From assembly GCA_003526435.1 (NCBI GenBank), contig DPWF01000107.1:345-5505 (forward strand): a stretch of 5,161 bases of DNA, in the 5' to 3' direction. Every line of letters starts with the position of its first letter. The first letter of the stretch is position 1. The stretch comes from Chitinophagaceae bacterium (GTDB taxonomy: Bacteria > Bacteroidota > Bacteroidia > Chitinophagales > Chitinophagaceae). The notes below the pieces were generated by a model. That model was given only the letters and a program-made list of their open reading frames with translations, was not told where the DNA came from and ran no database searches. Positions 1 through 5,150 of the stretch are shown here, in pieces. The position numbers and the translations under genes are program-made.

Positions 1-480
1 ATCCACTGTTTCATAGGAACGAATAGATAATGTAGTAGGTATATTAGGCATCAGTACCCAGTCTGCCGCTACAAAAACGGCTTCATGCAAAACAGATATA
101 CCCGGGGGGCTATCCAGTATTACAATATCATAGTCTTTTTTTAAGGGTGCAAGCAGCGTCAGTAGTTTACGGCGCGACTGTTTCATGTCATTCAGCAGAA
201 TGTCTGCATGTCTTGCAGAAATATCTGCCGGTATGATATCGAGGTTGTCATACCCTGTCGGCTGAATAGCATCGGCCAGTTCCATTTCGCTGTTGAGCAG
301 TTTACGGGATTCATTTTTTACTGTTGCACTGGCACCCAGGTAAAAAGAGGAGGAACCCTGCGGATCAAGATCCCATACCAATGTCTTATATCCTTCTTTG
401 GCAAATAAATATGCCAGATTGATGGATGCGGCAGTCTTACCCACTCCACCTTTGAGATTGTAGATTGCTAATGTGACCAT
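1..480 (-). CDS. ParA/Soj-family partition-type ATPase, N-terminal part (truncated by window edge)
   Basis: The frame is open from an ATG at 478-480 to the left edge without a stop, giving 160 residues; the C-terminus lies outside the window. The protein starts MVTLAIYNLKGGVGKT, a deviant Walker A motif with signature Lys10 and catalytic Lys15/Thr16. It continues with the A' motif WDLDPQG (36-42) and a Walker B strand ending ILDSPPG (121-127). This order is diagnostic of ParA/MinD P-loop ATPases, which dimerise on ATP and position DNA or protein cargo. Full ParA proteins are usually about 250 residues, so roughly 60% is visible. The usual second Thr of GKTT is Ala here (GKTA), so it is somewhat divergent from chromosomal Soj. 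No ParB is visible; a partner could lie beyond the edge. No Shine-Dalgarno precedes the start, as is usual in Bacteroidota. Confident of family, unsure of cargo. Confidence 0.9.
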   Translation of the reverse strand, partial: MVTLAIYNLKGGVGKTAASINLAYLFAKEGYKTLVWDLDPQGSSSFYLGASATVKNESRKLLNSEMELADAIQPTGYDNLDIIPADISARHADILLNDMKQSRRKLLTLLAPLKKDYDIVILDSPPGISVLHEAVFVAADWVLMPNIPTTLSIRSYETVD

Positions 481-506
481 GCTCTAATATACGGTTTTTT
501 TAGAAA

Positions 507-557
507 GCCGATGGCTGTGAGCCATGAGCTATGAGCTTCTAGCTGCTGGCTACTAGC
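507..557 (+). repeat. Degenerate 7-bp tandem array, GCNNNNR type (left array)
   Basis: Seven consecutive heptamers can be read in register: gccgatg, gctgtga, gccatga, gctatga, gcttcta, gctgctg, gctacta, followed by gc. The GC at the start of each unit is invariant while the remaining five positions drift. It fills the leader between the ChrA and ParA genes together with an oppositely oriented array at 614-648. No gene is seen here. Function unknown. Confidence 0.75.
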
Positions 558-648
558 AATAAAATATAATTATAGGATTAATCAGCTATCATTTATCTTA
601 TTTTCTTTTTGTATAGAAGCTAGAAGCTAGAAGCTCGTGGCTTGCAGC
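514..648. repeat. Long imperfect inverted repeat formed by two opposing 7-bp arrays
   Basis: Positions 514-544 pair with 618-648. In the core (521-544 with 618-641) 20 of 24 positions are complementary, including an uninterrupted 11-bp run; outside it most positions pair, with some G-T. The arms are separated by a roughly 73-nt AT-rich spacer. The complementarity follows from the same heptamer family lying in opposite orientations. If transcribed from the ChrA side it would form a large hairpin between the two minus-strand genes. It lacks a U-tract, so I do not call it a terminator. Confidence 0.65.
614..648 (-). repeat. Degenerate 7-bp tandem array (right array, opposite orientation)
   Basis: Five heptamers in register: tagaagc three times exactly, then tcgtggc and ttgcagc. 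Read on the minus strand these are gctgcaa, gccacga and gcttcta three times, the same GC-initial family as the array at 507-557 (gcttcta occurs in both). It begins 12 bp past the 3' end of the ChrA gene. Confidence 0.75.
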
Positions 649-660
649 TTCTCTCCTCTC

Positions 661-1920
661 CTAATGCACCAAATACCCCAGCACCAGACAACCCAGCACA
701 ATCACCGGCGCAGGTATTCGTTTTAATTGCAGCAGGAAAAAGGTAAGGGCAATAATCAGGATATCGAGGATGGCGATATAACGGCCCTCAAAAAGGGCAA
801 TCAGGAAAGTATCTTTCATCAGGTAAAAAGTAGCACCGGCCATAATACCCACTACTGCCGCATTGATGCCTTCCAATGACCGGAAAATAACCACATATCT
901 CTTCAGGTTATGCCATACAGGGAAAAAGAAGAGTACCAGTAATGCGCTGGGCAGGAAAATAGCAATGGCGCCTATCACGCAACCCATCAACTGCCACCAG
1001 GCTCCTTCTTCTTTTAATACCATTCCTCCTGTAAAAGCGCCTATTGAAAACACCGGTCCGGGAATGGCTCTTACCATACCAGAACCAGTCAGGAAATCTT
1101 CTTTCGACATTTTCAATACTTCCCTGCCGGTTTCCTGTATACGTTTCGATTCGGGGCGGGTTACATATTGTTCGTACATCAGCGGCATCATTACGTCGCC
1201 ACCACCAAATACAAGGCTGCCAAAACGATAGGCATTCTCAAACAGGTTAATGGCCTTCCTGTTTTCCCAGTTTTGTCTTGTAGCAGTTTCCGAAATATAT
1301 CCTGCAATACCAAAGAGTACAAAGAAGATGAGGATATTACCCCATTTGATTTTTTTCTTTGGCTGGTCTTTCTCCGGAATTCTTTTATCGCTGAAATTGG
1401 TGGCAATACCCGCCGCTACAATCAATGCGGGGACAATCCAGGGTGTTTTAAACAATATAAAAGTGGCCAGCGATGCCACTGCCATAATCACCCTTGTAAT
1501 GGTATTGTGTACCGCCAGACCAAAAATGCGATAGGTAGAATAGGCAATAAAACCAATGGCCATGGGTTGAATAAACACAAAAAAATCGGGGCGAATAGAT
1601 TTGCTGTTAAAATACTGCAACAGGAAAGAAAGTCCACCCATCAACACACAGGCTGGTGTAATCCAGATAAGTAAAGTAAGAACGGCCAATGGCTCGCCCC
1701 CTCTTTTATAACCAATCAGTGTAAGTGTTTGTGTGGATGAGGCACCGGGTAATAACTGGCAGAAGGCATTATACTCCATCAGCTCTGTTTCCGTTACATC
1801 TCTTCGCTGGTGCACAAAGGTTTTCATCATCATACCCATATGTCCCTGTGGTCCACCAAAAGCTGTTAAGCTATGCCATAATACAGCACGCAGAAAAGGG
1901 ATATGGCGTAAAAGTATCAA
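661..1920 (-). CDS. chrA: ChrA-type chromate efflux transporter (CHR family, two-domain form)
   Basis: A 419-residue inner-membrane protein of the CHR superfamily, which exports chromate using the proton gradient. The length fits the long-chain form with two homologous CHR domains. Domain 1 (about 7-173) carries the signatures [11 protein letters not shown] (19-29) and [11 protein letters not shown] (55-65). Domain 2 (about 226-419) carries [13 protein letters not shown] (235-247) and [16 protein letters not shown] (281-296). A charged, Lys-rich segment (about 176-194) links them and is probably cytoplasmic. Many hydrophobic stretches fit a polytopic protein. The start is a TTG at 1918-1920: an in-frame TAA lies five codons upstream, and the first internal ATG (residue 28) would remove the FGGP motif. 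No Shine-Dalgarno is visible. The usual His after FGGG in domain 2 is Asp here. No ChrB-like regulator is adjacent, so it may be housekeeping rather than an inducible resistance operon. Family is secure; chromate as substrate is inferred from the family. Confidence 0.9.
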   Translation of the reverse strand: MILLRHIPFLRAVLWHSLTAFGGPQGHMGMMMKTFVHQRRDVTETELMEYNAFCQLLPGASSTQTLTLIGYKRGGEPLAVLTLLIWITPACVLMGGLSFLLQYFNSKSIRPDFFVFIQPMAIGFIAYSTYRIFGLAVHNTITRVIMAVASLATFILFKTPWIVPALIVAAGIATNFSDKRIPEKDQPKKKIKWGNILIFFVLFGIAGYISETATRQNWENRKAINLFENAYRFGSLVFGGGDVMMPLMYEQYVTRPESKRIQETGREVLKMSKEDFLTGSGMVRAIPGPVFSIGAFTGGMVLKEEGAWWQLMGCVIGAIAIFLPSALLVLFFFPVWHNLKRYVVIFRSLEGINAAVVGIMAGATFYLMKDTFLIALFEGRYIAILDILIIALTFFLLQLKRIPAPVIVLGCLVLGYLVH

Positions 1921-1934
1921 GGAATAAACGGGGG

Positions 1935-1960
1935 ATTAATGAAACTGAAAATTAATGAAA
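1935..1960 (-). promoter_or_regulatory. Direct repeat ATTAATGAAA just upstream of chrA, possible promoter/operator
   Basis: The 10-mer attaatgaaa occurs at 1935-1944 and 1951-1960, 16 bp apart, ending 14 bp before the chrA start. On the minus strand the interval contains TAATTTTC (1947-1954), one mismatch from the Bacteroidota -7 element TAnnTTTG, but no convincing -33 TTTG lies at the expected spacing. It could be a promoter region or a chance AT-rich duplication. Confidence 0.25.
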
Positions 1961-1997
1961 ACCCGGAAAACTGCGCCTTACTGATTTTGGGGAGGTT

Positions 1998-2030
1998 AGT
2001 GAGTAGTGAATAGTCAGTAGTGAGGGGTGA
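1998..2030 (+). repeat. 7-bp tandem array, GTGAGTA type, copy A
   Basis: After an initial a, the heptamers read gtgagta, gtgaata, gtcagta, gtgaggg, gtgag. The first 17 bases (1998-2014, agtgagtagtgaatagt) recur exactly at 2104-2120. The two copies flank the terminator hairpin at 2066-2093. Confidence 0.7.
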
Positions 2031-2065
2031 GTTTTGTTTGTTTTTCACTTCTTACACCCAACAAA

Positions 2066-2093
2066 AACGCAGATCATCATGACAATCTGCGTT
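2066..2093 (-). terminator. Intrinsic terminator for the oxygenase gene
   Basis: Perfect 9-bp stem aacgcagat (2066-2074) with atctgcgtt (2085-2093) and a 10-nt loop. On the minus strand the second arm runs into TTTTTGTT, a good U-tract, about 85 nt past the stop codon of the oxygenase gene. It should separate that transcript from chrA. Confidence 0.75.
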
Positions 2094-2103
2094 CTATTAA
2101 TTA

Positions 2104-2129
2104 AGTGAGTAGTGAATAGTGAGTACTAA
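2104..2129 (+). repeat. 7-bp tandem array, GTGAGTA type, copy B
   Basis: Begins with agtgagtagtgaatagt (2104-2120), identical to copy A 106 bp away, and continues gagtacta with partial similarity. In register the heptamers are gtgagta, gtgaata, gtgagta. Confidence 0.7.
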
Positions 2130-2133
2130 GTCT

Positions 2134-2189
2134 TCTTCCTTCCTGATCTCTTGTTCCTTGTTTCTTGCTTCTTATTTCCTATTTCTTCA
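2134..2189 (-). repeat. Pyrimidine-rich 7-bp tandem array overlapping the 3' end of the oxygenase gene
   Basis: Eight heptamers in register on the plus strand: tcttcct, tcctgat, ctcttgt, tccttgt, ttcttgc, ttcttat, ttcctat, ttcttca. On the minus strand this is a purine-rich series of the type acaagaa/ataagaa. The last units cover the final codons and the TAG stop (2179-2181) of the oxygenase gene. Confidence 0.7.
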
Positions 2190-3123
2190 ACCCTATTTCC
2201 CTCAGTCGCTCATCCAGGTATTCACCTGCTGTTGCATCGGGATAAGCTTTTGGATGTGCATCATCAATACAGCTCTCCAGACAGGCCAGGCTCATTTCAC
2301 TTCTTGGGTGAAGGAAGAATGGCATGGAGAATCTGCTTGTGTGCCAGTGTTCTTTTGGCGGATTTACCACGCGGTGTGTGGTACTGCGTAATTTGTTATT
2401 GGTTAAACGCTGTAACATATCGCCCACATTCACTACAATCTGTTCTGGTAAAGATGTTACATTCACCCAATCGCCCTGTTTGGTCAATATCTGTAAGCCA
2501 TCTGCTGATGCACCTACCAGCAGGGTAATGAGGTTAATATCTTCATGCTGCTCGGCACGAATGGCACTTTTAGGCTCCTGTGTAATGGGCGGATAATGAA
2601 TACAACGCAGGATAGAATTACCATTGGCAATATGTGCGTCAAAATAATTTTCATCAAGACCCAGATAAATGGCAATGGCCTGTAATAAGGCACGACCACT
2701 TTTTTCGAAATTGCGGTAAGCATCAAAAAGTGTTTTATTCAGCGGCTCCACTTCTTTTACTGATACATTATCGGGATATTCACTTTTAATGGGATCGCCG
2801 TTTTCAACGGTTTGTCCGTACTGGAAAAACTCTTTCAGATCCGGTGCCTCACTGCCTTTGGCGTGTTCGCGACCAAAGCTCGTGTAGCCTCGCTGACCAG
2901 CCAGACCGGGTATTTCGTATTGCAGCTTTTTCTCCAGCGGGAGGGCAAAAAACTGCTGAACATATTCATACTGGTGGGCAATCAGTTCATCTGGGATTCC
3001 GTGGTTTTTAACGGCTACAAAACCTACTTCTTCATATGCTTTGCCAAGCTCCTCTACAAAAGCGGCTTTGCGCTGGGGATCACCACTTAAAAATTCTGCC
3101 AGGTCTACTACGGGAATGGCCAT
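2179..3123 (-). CDS. 2-oxoglutarate/Fe(II)-dependent oxygenase, isopenicillin-N-synthase-like
   Basis: A soluble, non-heme-iron oxygenase of 314 residues. An N-terminal DIOX_N-type region begins IPVVDLAEF (3-11) and includes EEVGFVAVKNHGIP (31-44). The C-terminal double-stranded beta-helix domain has the iron ligands H193 and D195 (EQHEDINL) and H250 (STTHRVVNP), then RFS (264-266), the RxS motif that binds the 2-oxoglutarate carboxylate. LRCIHYPP (172-179) is also typical. All catalytic residues are present, so it should be active; the substrate cannot be told from sequence, and nothing nearby suggests a beta-lactam pathway. I chose the ATG at 3121-3123. The frame extends to a TTG at 3165, but that start lies only about 16 nt inside the promoter element at 3181-3188 and adds 14 residues unlike the family N-terminus. 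The last codons and stop lie in a 7-bp repeat array, so the extreme C-terminus (about GLKK) may be repeat-derived. Confidence 0.88.
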   Translation of the reverse strand: MAIPVVDLAEFLSGDPQRKAAFVEELGKAYEEVGFVAVKNHGIPDELIAHQYEYVQQFFALPLEKKLQYEIPGLAGQRGYTSFGREHAKGSEAPDLKEFFQYGQTVENGDPIKSEYPDNVSVKEVEPLNKTLFDAYRNFEKSGRALLQAIAIYLGLDENYFDAHIANGNSILRCIHYPPITQEPKSAIRAEQHEDINLITLLVGASADGLQILTKQGDWVNVTSLPEQIVVNVGDMLQRLTNNKLRSTTHRVVNPPKEHWHTSRFSMPFFLHPRSEMSLACLESCIDDAHPKAYPDATAGEYLDERLREIGLKK

Positions 3124-3180
3124 AACACTCGTTTTTGTGTGAATAATACAGAACCGGTTTTTCAACCGTCTGGAAAATTA

Positions 3181-3216
3181 CAAAACTACTTCGATTTATG
3201 GTAGTATGTAGACAAA
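3181..3216 (-). promoter_or_regulatory. Bacteroidota-type promoter for the oxygenase gene
   Basis: On the minus strand TAGTTTTG (3181-3188) matches the -7 consensus TAnnTTTG exactly, and TTTG (3213-3216) provides a -33 element 24 bp upstream, a slightly long spacing. Predicted transcription would begin around 3175, leaving an untranslated leader of about 50 nt before the ATG at 3123. The -33 box lies in a small palindrome, CAAAGCCTTTG (3213-3223), which places a TTTG on the plus strand too. I could not define a plus-strand -7 box with confidence. Confidence 0.45.
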
Positions 3217-3251
3217 GCCTTTGTTTCAGGTATTTTTATCAACTTTAAGGA

Positions 3252-4286
3252 ATGAAGTACCCCGGTATAGTATGCTTGTTGATCGGTTGTCTGTTTGCGT
3301 GTAATAACGGCTATCATAAATATGTATCACGCTATACCCTGCCCGAAACCGTGAGTACGCCTGATTACAGTAACATGGAGTACTGGGCGGCTCACCCTTA
3401 TAAAAAAGATCCTTCAGACAGTATTCCCAAACCCCTGCGTAAAAACTATCAGCCCGATTCTACAGTTGATGTATTTTTTATTCATCCAACCACTTATACT
3501 GATGATGCACGTCCATTTGGGTGGAATGCGCCTATTTATAATGCCGATCTGGCGGCTAAAACCGATTACAGTACCATTCTTTATCAGGCCAGTATTTTTA
3601 ATGAAGCAGGAAGAATTTTTGCGCCAAGGTACAGACAGGCCAGTCTCAGTTCTTATTTTCCGGTAACAGCAGCCGATACTGTTGCGGCATTGGCCGCTTT
3701 TGAGCTGGCTTATGCAGATGTAAAAGCGGCTTTTTCTTATTACCTGCAACATTATAATAAAGGCAGGGCTATCATCATCGCCACACATAGCCAGGGTACC
3801 ACACATGGTAAAAGGCTGGTAAAAGAGTTTTTTGATGGAACTGCATTACAACAAAAATTAGTGGCCGCCTACCTGGTGGGTATTCCTGTGGAAGAAAACT
3901 GGTTTACCCATATTACAACCTGTTCTACTGCTGCACAAACAGGTTGTGTACTAAGCTGGCGAACTTTTAAAGAGGGCTATAAACCCGATTATGTACTGAA
4001 TGAAAAAGAGAAAGCTATTGTAACCAACCCACTTACCTGGAGCAATAGCGATACGGTTGCCTCACGTAAAAAAAACAAAGGTGGTGTGGTGACTAATTTT
4101 AACCAACTGGTAAAAAAAGTAGCTGCAGCCAGAAATGCCGGCGATGTTATCTGGACCCATAAACCCCGCTTCTTTGGTAATATTTTCTTTACCACGAAAA
4201 ATTATCATATCGGCGATTATAACCTCTATTACCTGAGCGTGCGTGAAAATGTAAAAGAAAGGGTGGCAGCTTATAAGAAAAAATAG
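3252..4286 (+). CDS. DUF3089-family alpha/beta-hydrolase-like lipoprotein
   Basis: A 344-residue exported lipoprotein. The N-terminus has a short type II signal peptide with lipobox LFAC, lipidated Cys at 17, so it should sit in the cell envelope. The rest matches the DUF3089 pattern: DVFFIHPTTY (73-82), a helix-rich middle, the nucleophile elbow THSQG (178-182) with predicted Ser180 nucleophile, then YLVGIPV (207-213), a Cys pair (C224, C232) before SWRTF, and the ending HIGDYNLYYLSVREN (319-333), whose His and Asp are candidates for the rest of a catalytic triad. The fold implies a serine hydrolase or esterase; the substrate is unknown. The ATG directly abuts AAGGA, too close for a normal Shine-Dalgarno; the immediate signal peptide supports this start. 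It is divergent from the oxygenase gene and convergent with the next gene. A perfect palindrome begins 7 bp after the stop. Confidence 0.88.
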   Translation: MKYPGIVCLLIGCLFACNNGYHKYVSRYTLPETVSTPDYSNMEYWAAHPYKKDPSDSIPKPLRKNYQPDSTVDVFFIHPTTYTDDARPFGWNAPIYNADLAAKTDYSTILYQASIFNEAGRIFAPRYRQASLSSYFPVTAADTVAALAAFELAYADVKAAFSYYLQHYNKGRAIIIATHSQGTTHGKRLVKEFFDGTALQQKLVAAYLVGIPVEENWFTHITTCSTAAQTGCVLSWRTFKEGYKPDYVLNEKEKAIVTNPLTWSNSDTVASRKKNKGGVVTNFNQLVKKVAAARNAGDVIWTHKPRFFGNIFFTTKNYHIGDYNLYYLSVRENVKERVAAYKKK

Positions 4287-4292
4287 AAATCC

Positions 4293-4332
4293 CCCAAGCC
4301 AGCTCCGGACTTAAGTCCGGAGCTGGCTTGGG
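4293..4332. terminator. Perfect 40-nt palindrome between convergent genes, probable bidirectional terminator
   Basis: Positions 4293-4312 are the exact reverse complement of 4313-4332, giving a 20-bp perfect inverted repeat with no built-in spacer (about 18 bp of stem with a TTAA loop in RNA). It begins 7 bp after the plus-strand hydrolase stop and ends 25 bp before the stop of the minus-strand gene. The plus side has no U-tract; on the minus side a T-rich run (ATTTCTATTTTTTC) follows a few bases later. It is about 65% GC, richer than its surroundings. Confidence 0.6.
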
Positions 4333-4357
4333 TTAGGAGATAAGAATGATAATAATA

Positions 4358-4612
4358 TTATTGTTTACTGAAACGAATGGCTTTGATGAATACATCACCA
4401 TTAAATGCATTGAGGATATAATTACCGCTGGCGAGGTCGCCAAGGTTGATGACCAGTTGCTGTAAACCCTCGCTCACATCTTCCACGATGGTTTTGGCCA
4501 TATGTCCGTCTACATCCAATACTTTCAGTATCAGGTTACCTGCACGTTCAGACATAATTGTTAAATAGCTGTCTTCGCGGATGATATTTGGCTGTAAGTG
4601 CTGGATATACAT
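4358..4612 (-). CDS. Small stand-alone protein resembling a T9SS type A sorting domain
   Basis: An 84-residue protein whose whole length reads like the C-terminal sorting domain of type IX secretion cargo. LQPNIIREDSYLTI (6-19) resembles the PNP...LTI opening; GNLILKVLDVDGHMAKTI (25-42) resembles the V.D..G..V.. strand; INLGDLASGNYIL (55-67) resembles the LS.LASG.Y.L turn; FIKAIRFSKQ (75-84) resembles the closing KK..V strand and the protein's end. In known cargo this domain follows a Sec signal peptide and a large exported region; here both are missing. An in-frame TAA at 4625-4627, five codons upstream, shows it is not simply the tail of a longer open frame. The ATG (4610-4612) has an AGGAGG four bases upstream, unusual in this phylum and strong support for translation. 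Possible roles are a cytoplasmic domain of the same beta-sandwich fold or a remnant of a cargo gene. The resemblance is seen by eye; function is unknown. Confidence 0.72.
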   Translation of the reverse strand: MYIQHLQPNIIREDSYLTIMSERAGNLILKVLDVDGHMAKTIVEDVSEGLQQLVINLGDLASGNYILNAFNGDVFIKAIRFSKQ

Positions 4613-4616
4613 AAAC

Positions 4617-4622
4617 CCTCCT
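4617..4622 (-). promoter_or_regulatory. Strong Shine-Dalgarno AGGAGG for the 84-residue ORF
   Basis: On the minus strand AAAAAGGAGGGTTT precedes the ATG at 4612, placing AGGAGG four bases before the start. None of the other genes in the window has a well-placed site of this strength, and Bacteroidota generally do not rely on Shine-Dalgarno pairing. It fixes the start codon of this gene. Confidence 0.7.
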
Positions 4623-4669
4623 TTTTATTCTGTTATGAAATAATGGCTCAGGGGGATGTATATTATTGA

Positions 4670-4683
4670 CACCAAATATGGTG
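4670..4683. promoter_or_regulatory. Operator-like palindrome CACCA-N4-TGGTG
   Basis: The sequence caccaaatatggtg has perfect 5-bp arms around a 4-bp AT centre. It lies about 58 bp upstream of the 84-residue ORF and 116 bp past the end of the XRE regulator gene. On the minus strand it contains CATATTTG, one mismatch from the -7 element TAnnTTTG, so a bound repressor could block the promoter. No clear -33 box is seen. The rest of the 187-bp gap (4613-4799) shows no gene or further repeat. Confidence 0.3.
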
Positions 4684-4799
4684 CCAGTGCTGCATAAAAT
4701 CATTGATTTTTAACGAATACCAGCGAAAAAGCTGTGCTCTCTGCCGTGAATTATAAATACCAACCACTGATAAAATGGAATTTACAGAGGGTGCTGATA

Positions 4800-5150
4800 T
4801 TATTTAAGAGACAATTGCTTTTTAACTTCTGCTAATTCTATTTTGAGTTGATGAAGTGTATCAACTACTGCTTTAAATTCTGAGCGGCTAACGGGTTGTG
4901 TAATATATTGTGCGGCTGGCTCTGCTGCCATGTTTAATTCTGCTCCGGGTTGTTCCTTAAAAAAACTCGCTACATCTACTTCAAGAATGCCTGCTATCTG
5001 AATCAATCTTGTAACCGATGGGTCTGTTTCTCCTCTTTCAATTTTTGCATAGGCGCCGGGGGTAATGCCTAATTCCGTAGCCATATTCCCCTGGCTATAA
5101 TCCTTTTGCTCCCTGAGCTTTCGTATACGATATCCGATCGTCTTTTTCAC
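4800..5150 (-). CDS. XRE-family helix-turn-helix transcriptional regulator with C-terminal coiled coil
   Basis: A 116-residue cytoplasmic DNA-binding protein. Residues about 7-62 form a Cro/C1-type HTH: IRKLREQKDYSQGNMATELGI, with the recognition region ITPGAYAKIERGETDPSV (29-46), including the typical Y.KIERG.T.PS pattern. Residues about 65-88 are an Ala/Pro-rich linker. Residues about 90-116 (SEFKAVVDTLHQLKIELAEVKKQ) have heptad-spaced hydrophobics and probably form a dimerising coiled coil. The start is a GTG at 5148-5150; an in-frame TGA two codons upstream closes the frame, and the usual family N-terminus (MKKTIGYRIRKLREQK) fits. Only 11 bases upstream are visible, so its promoter is not in the window. 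It is co-oriented with the sorting-domain-like gene but separated by 187 bp. No toxin partner is visible downstream. Target unknown. Confidence 0.88.
   Translation of the reverse strand: MKKTIGYRIRKLREQKDYSQGNMATELGITPGAYAKIERGETDPSVTRLIQIAGILEVDVASFFKEQPGAELNMAAEPAAQYITQPVSRSEFKAVVDTLHQLKIELAEVKKQLSLK

Noticed and set aside
507..648. Repeats considered as a CRISPR array
   Set aside because: Units are only 7 bp, degenerate and contiguous, with no unique spacers and no cas genes.
863..1674. Plus-strand open frames opposite the transporter gene, including one of 168 codons (1168-1674)
   Set aside because: They are antisense to a clear ChrA protein; the translations have no recognisable domain and are rich in His/Asn/Lys as expected for the complement of membrane-protein codons.
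2119..3090. Plus-strand open frames opposite the oxygenase gene
   Set aside because: They overlap a gene with a complete iron-binding triad on the other strand and show no domain or start signal of their own.
2179..3123. Beta-lactam biosynthesis enzyme (true isopenicillin N synthase)
   Set aside because: The family resemblance is generic and the protein carries an RxS motif for 2-oxoglutarate use; no other antibiotic pathway gene is nearby.
3124..3165. Longer form of the oxygenase starting at TTG 3165
   Set aside because: The extra 14 residues do not look like the family N-terminus, and this start falls almost on the predicted transcription start; the ATG at 3123 is better.
3414..3806. Minus-strand 130-codon frame inside the DUF3089 gene
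   Set aside because: Shadow of a well-supported lipoprotein gene; no family resemblance.
4351..4362. AT-only palindrome aataatattatt at the end of the small ORF
   Set aside because: Too short and of low complexity; expected in AT-rich DNA.
4663..4695. Ten-residue minus-strand frame MQHWHHIWCQ upstream of the small ORF, rich in His and Trp like a leader peptide
   Set aside because: No ribosome binding site, no alternative hairpins or attenuator visible, and its composition follows from the palindrome it overlaps; it is likely chance.
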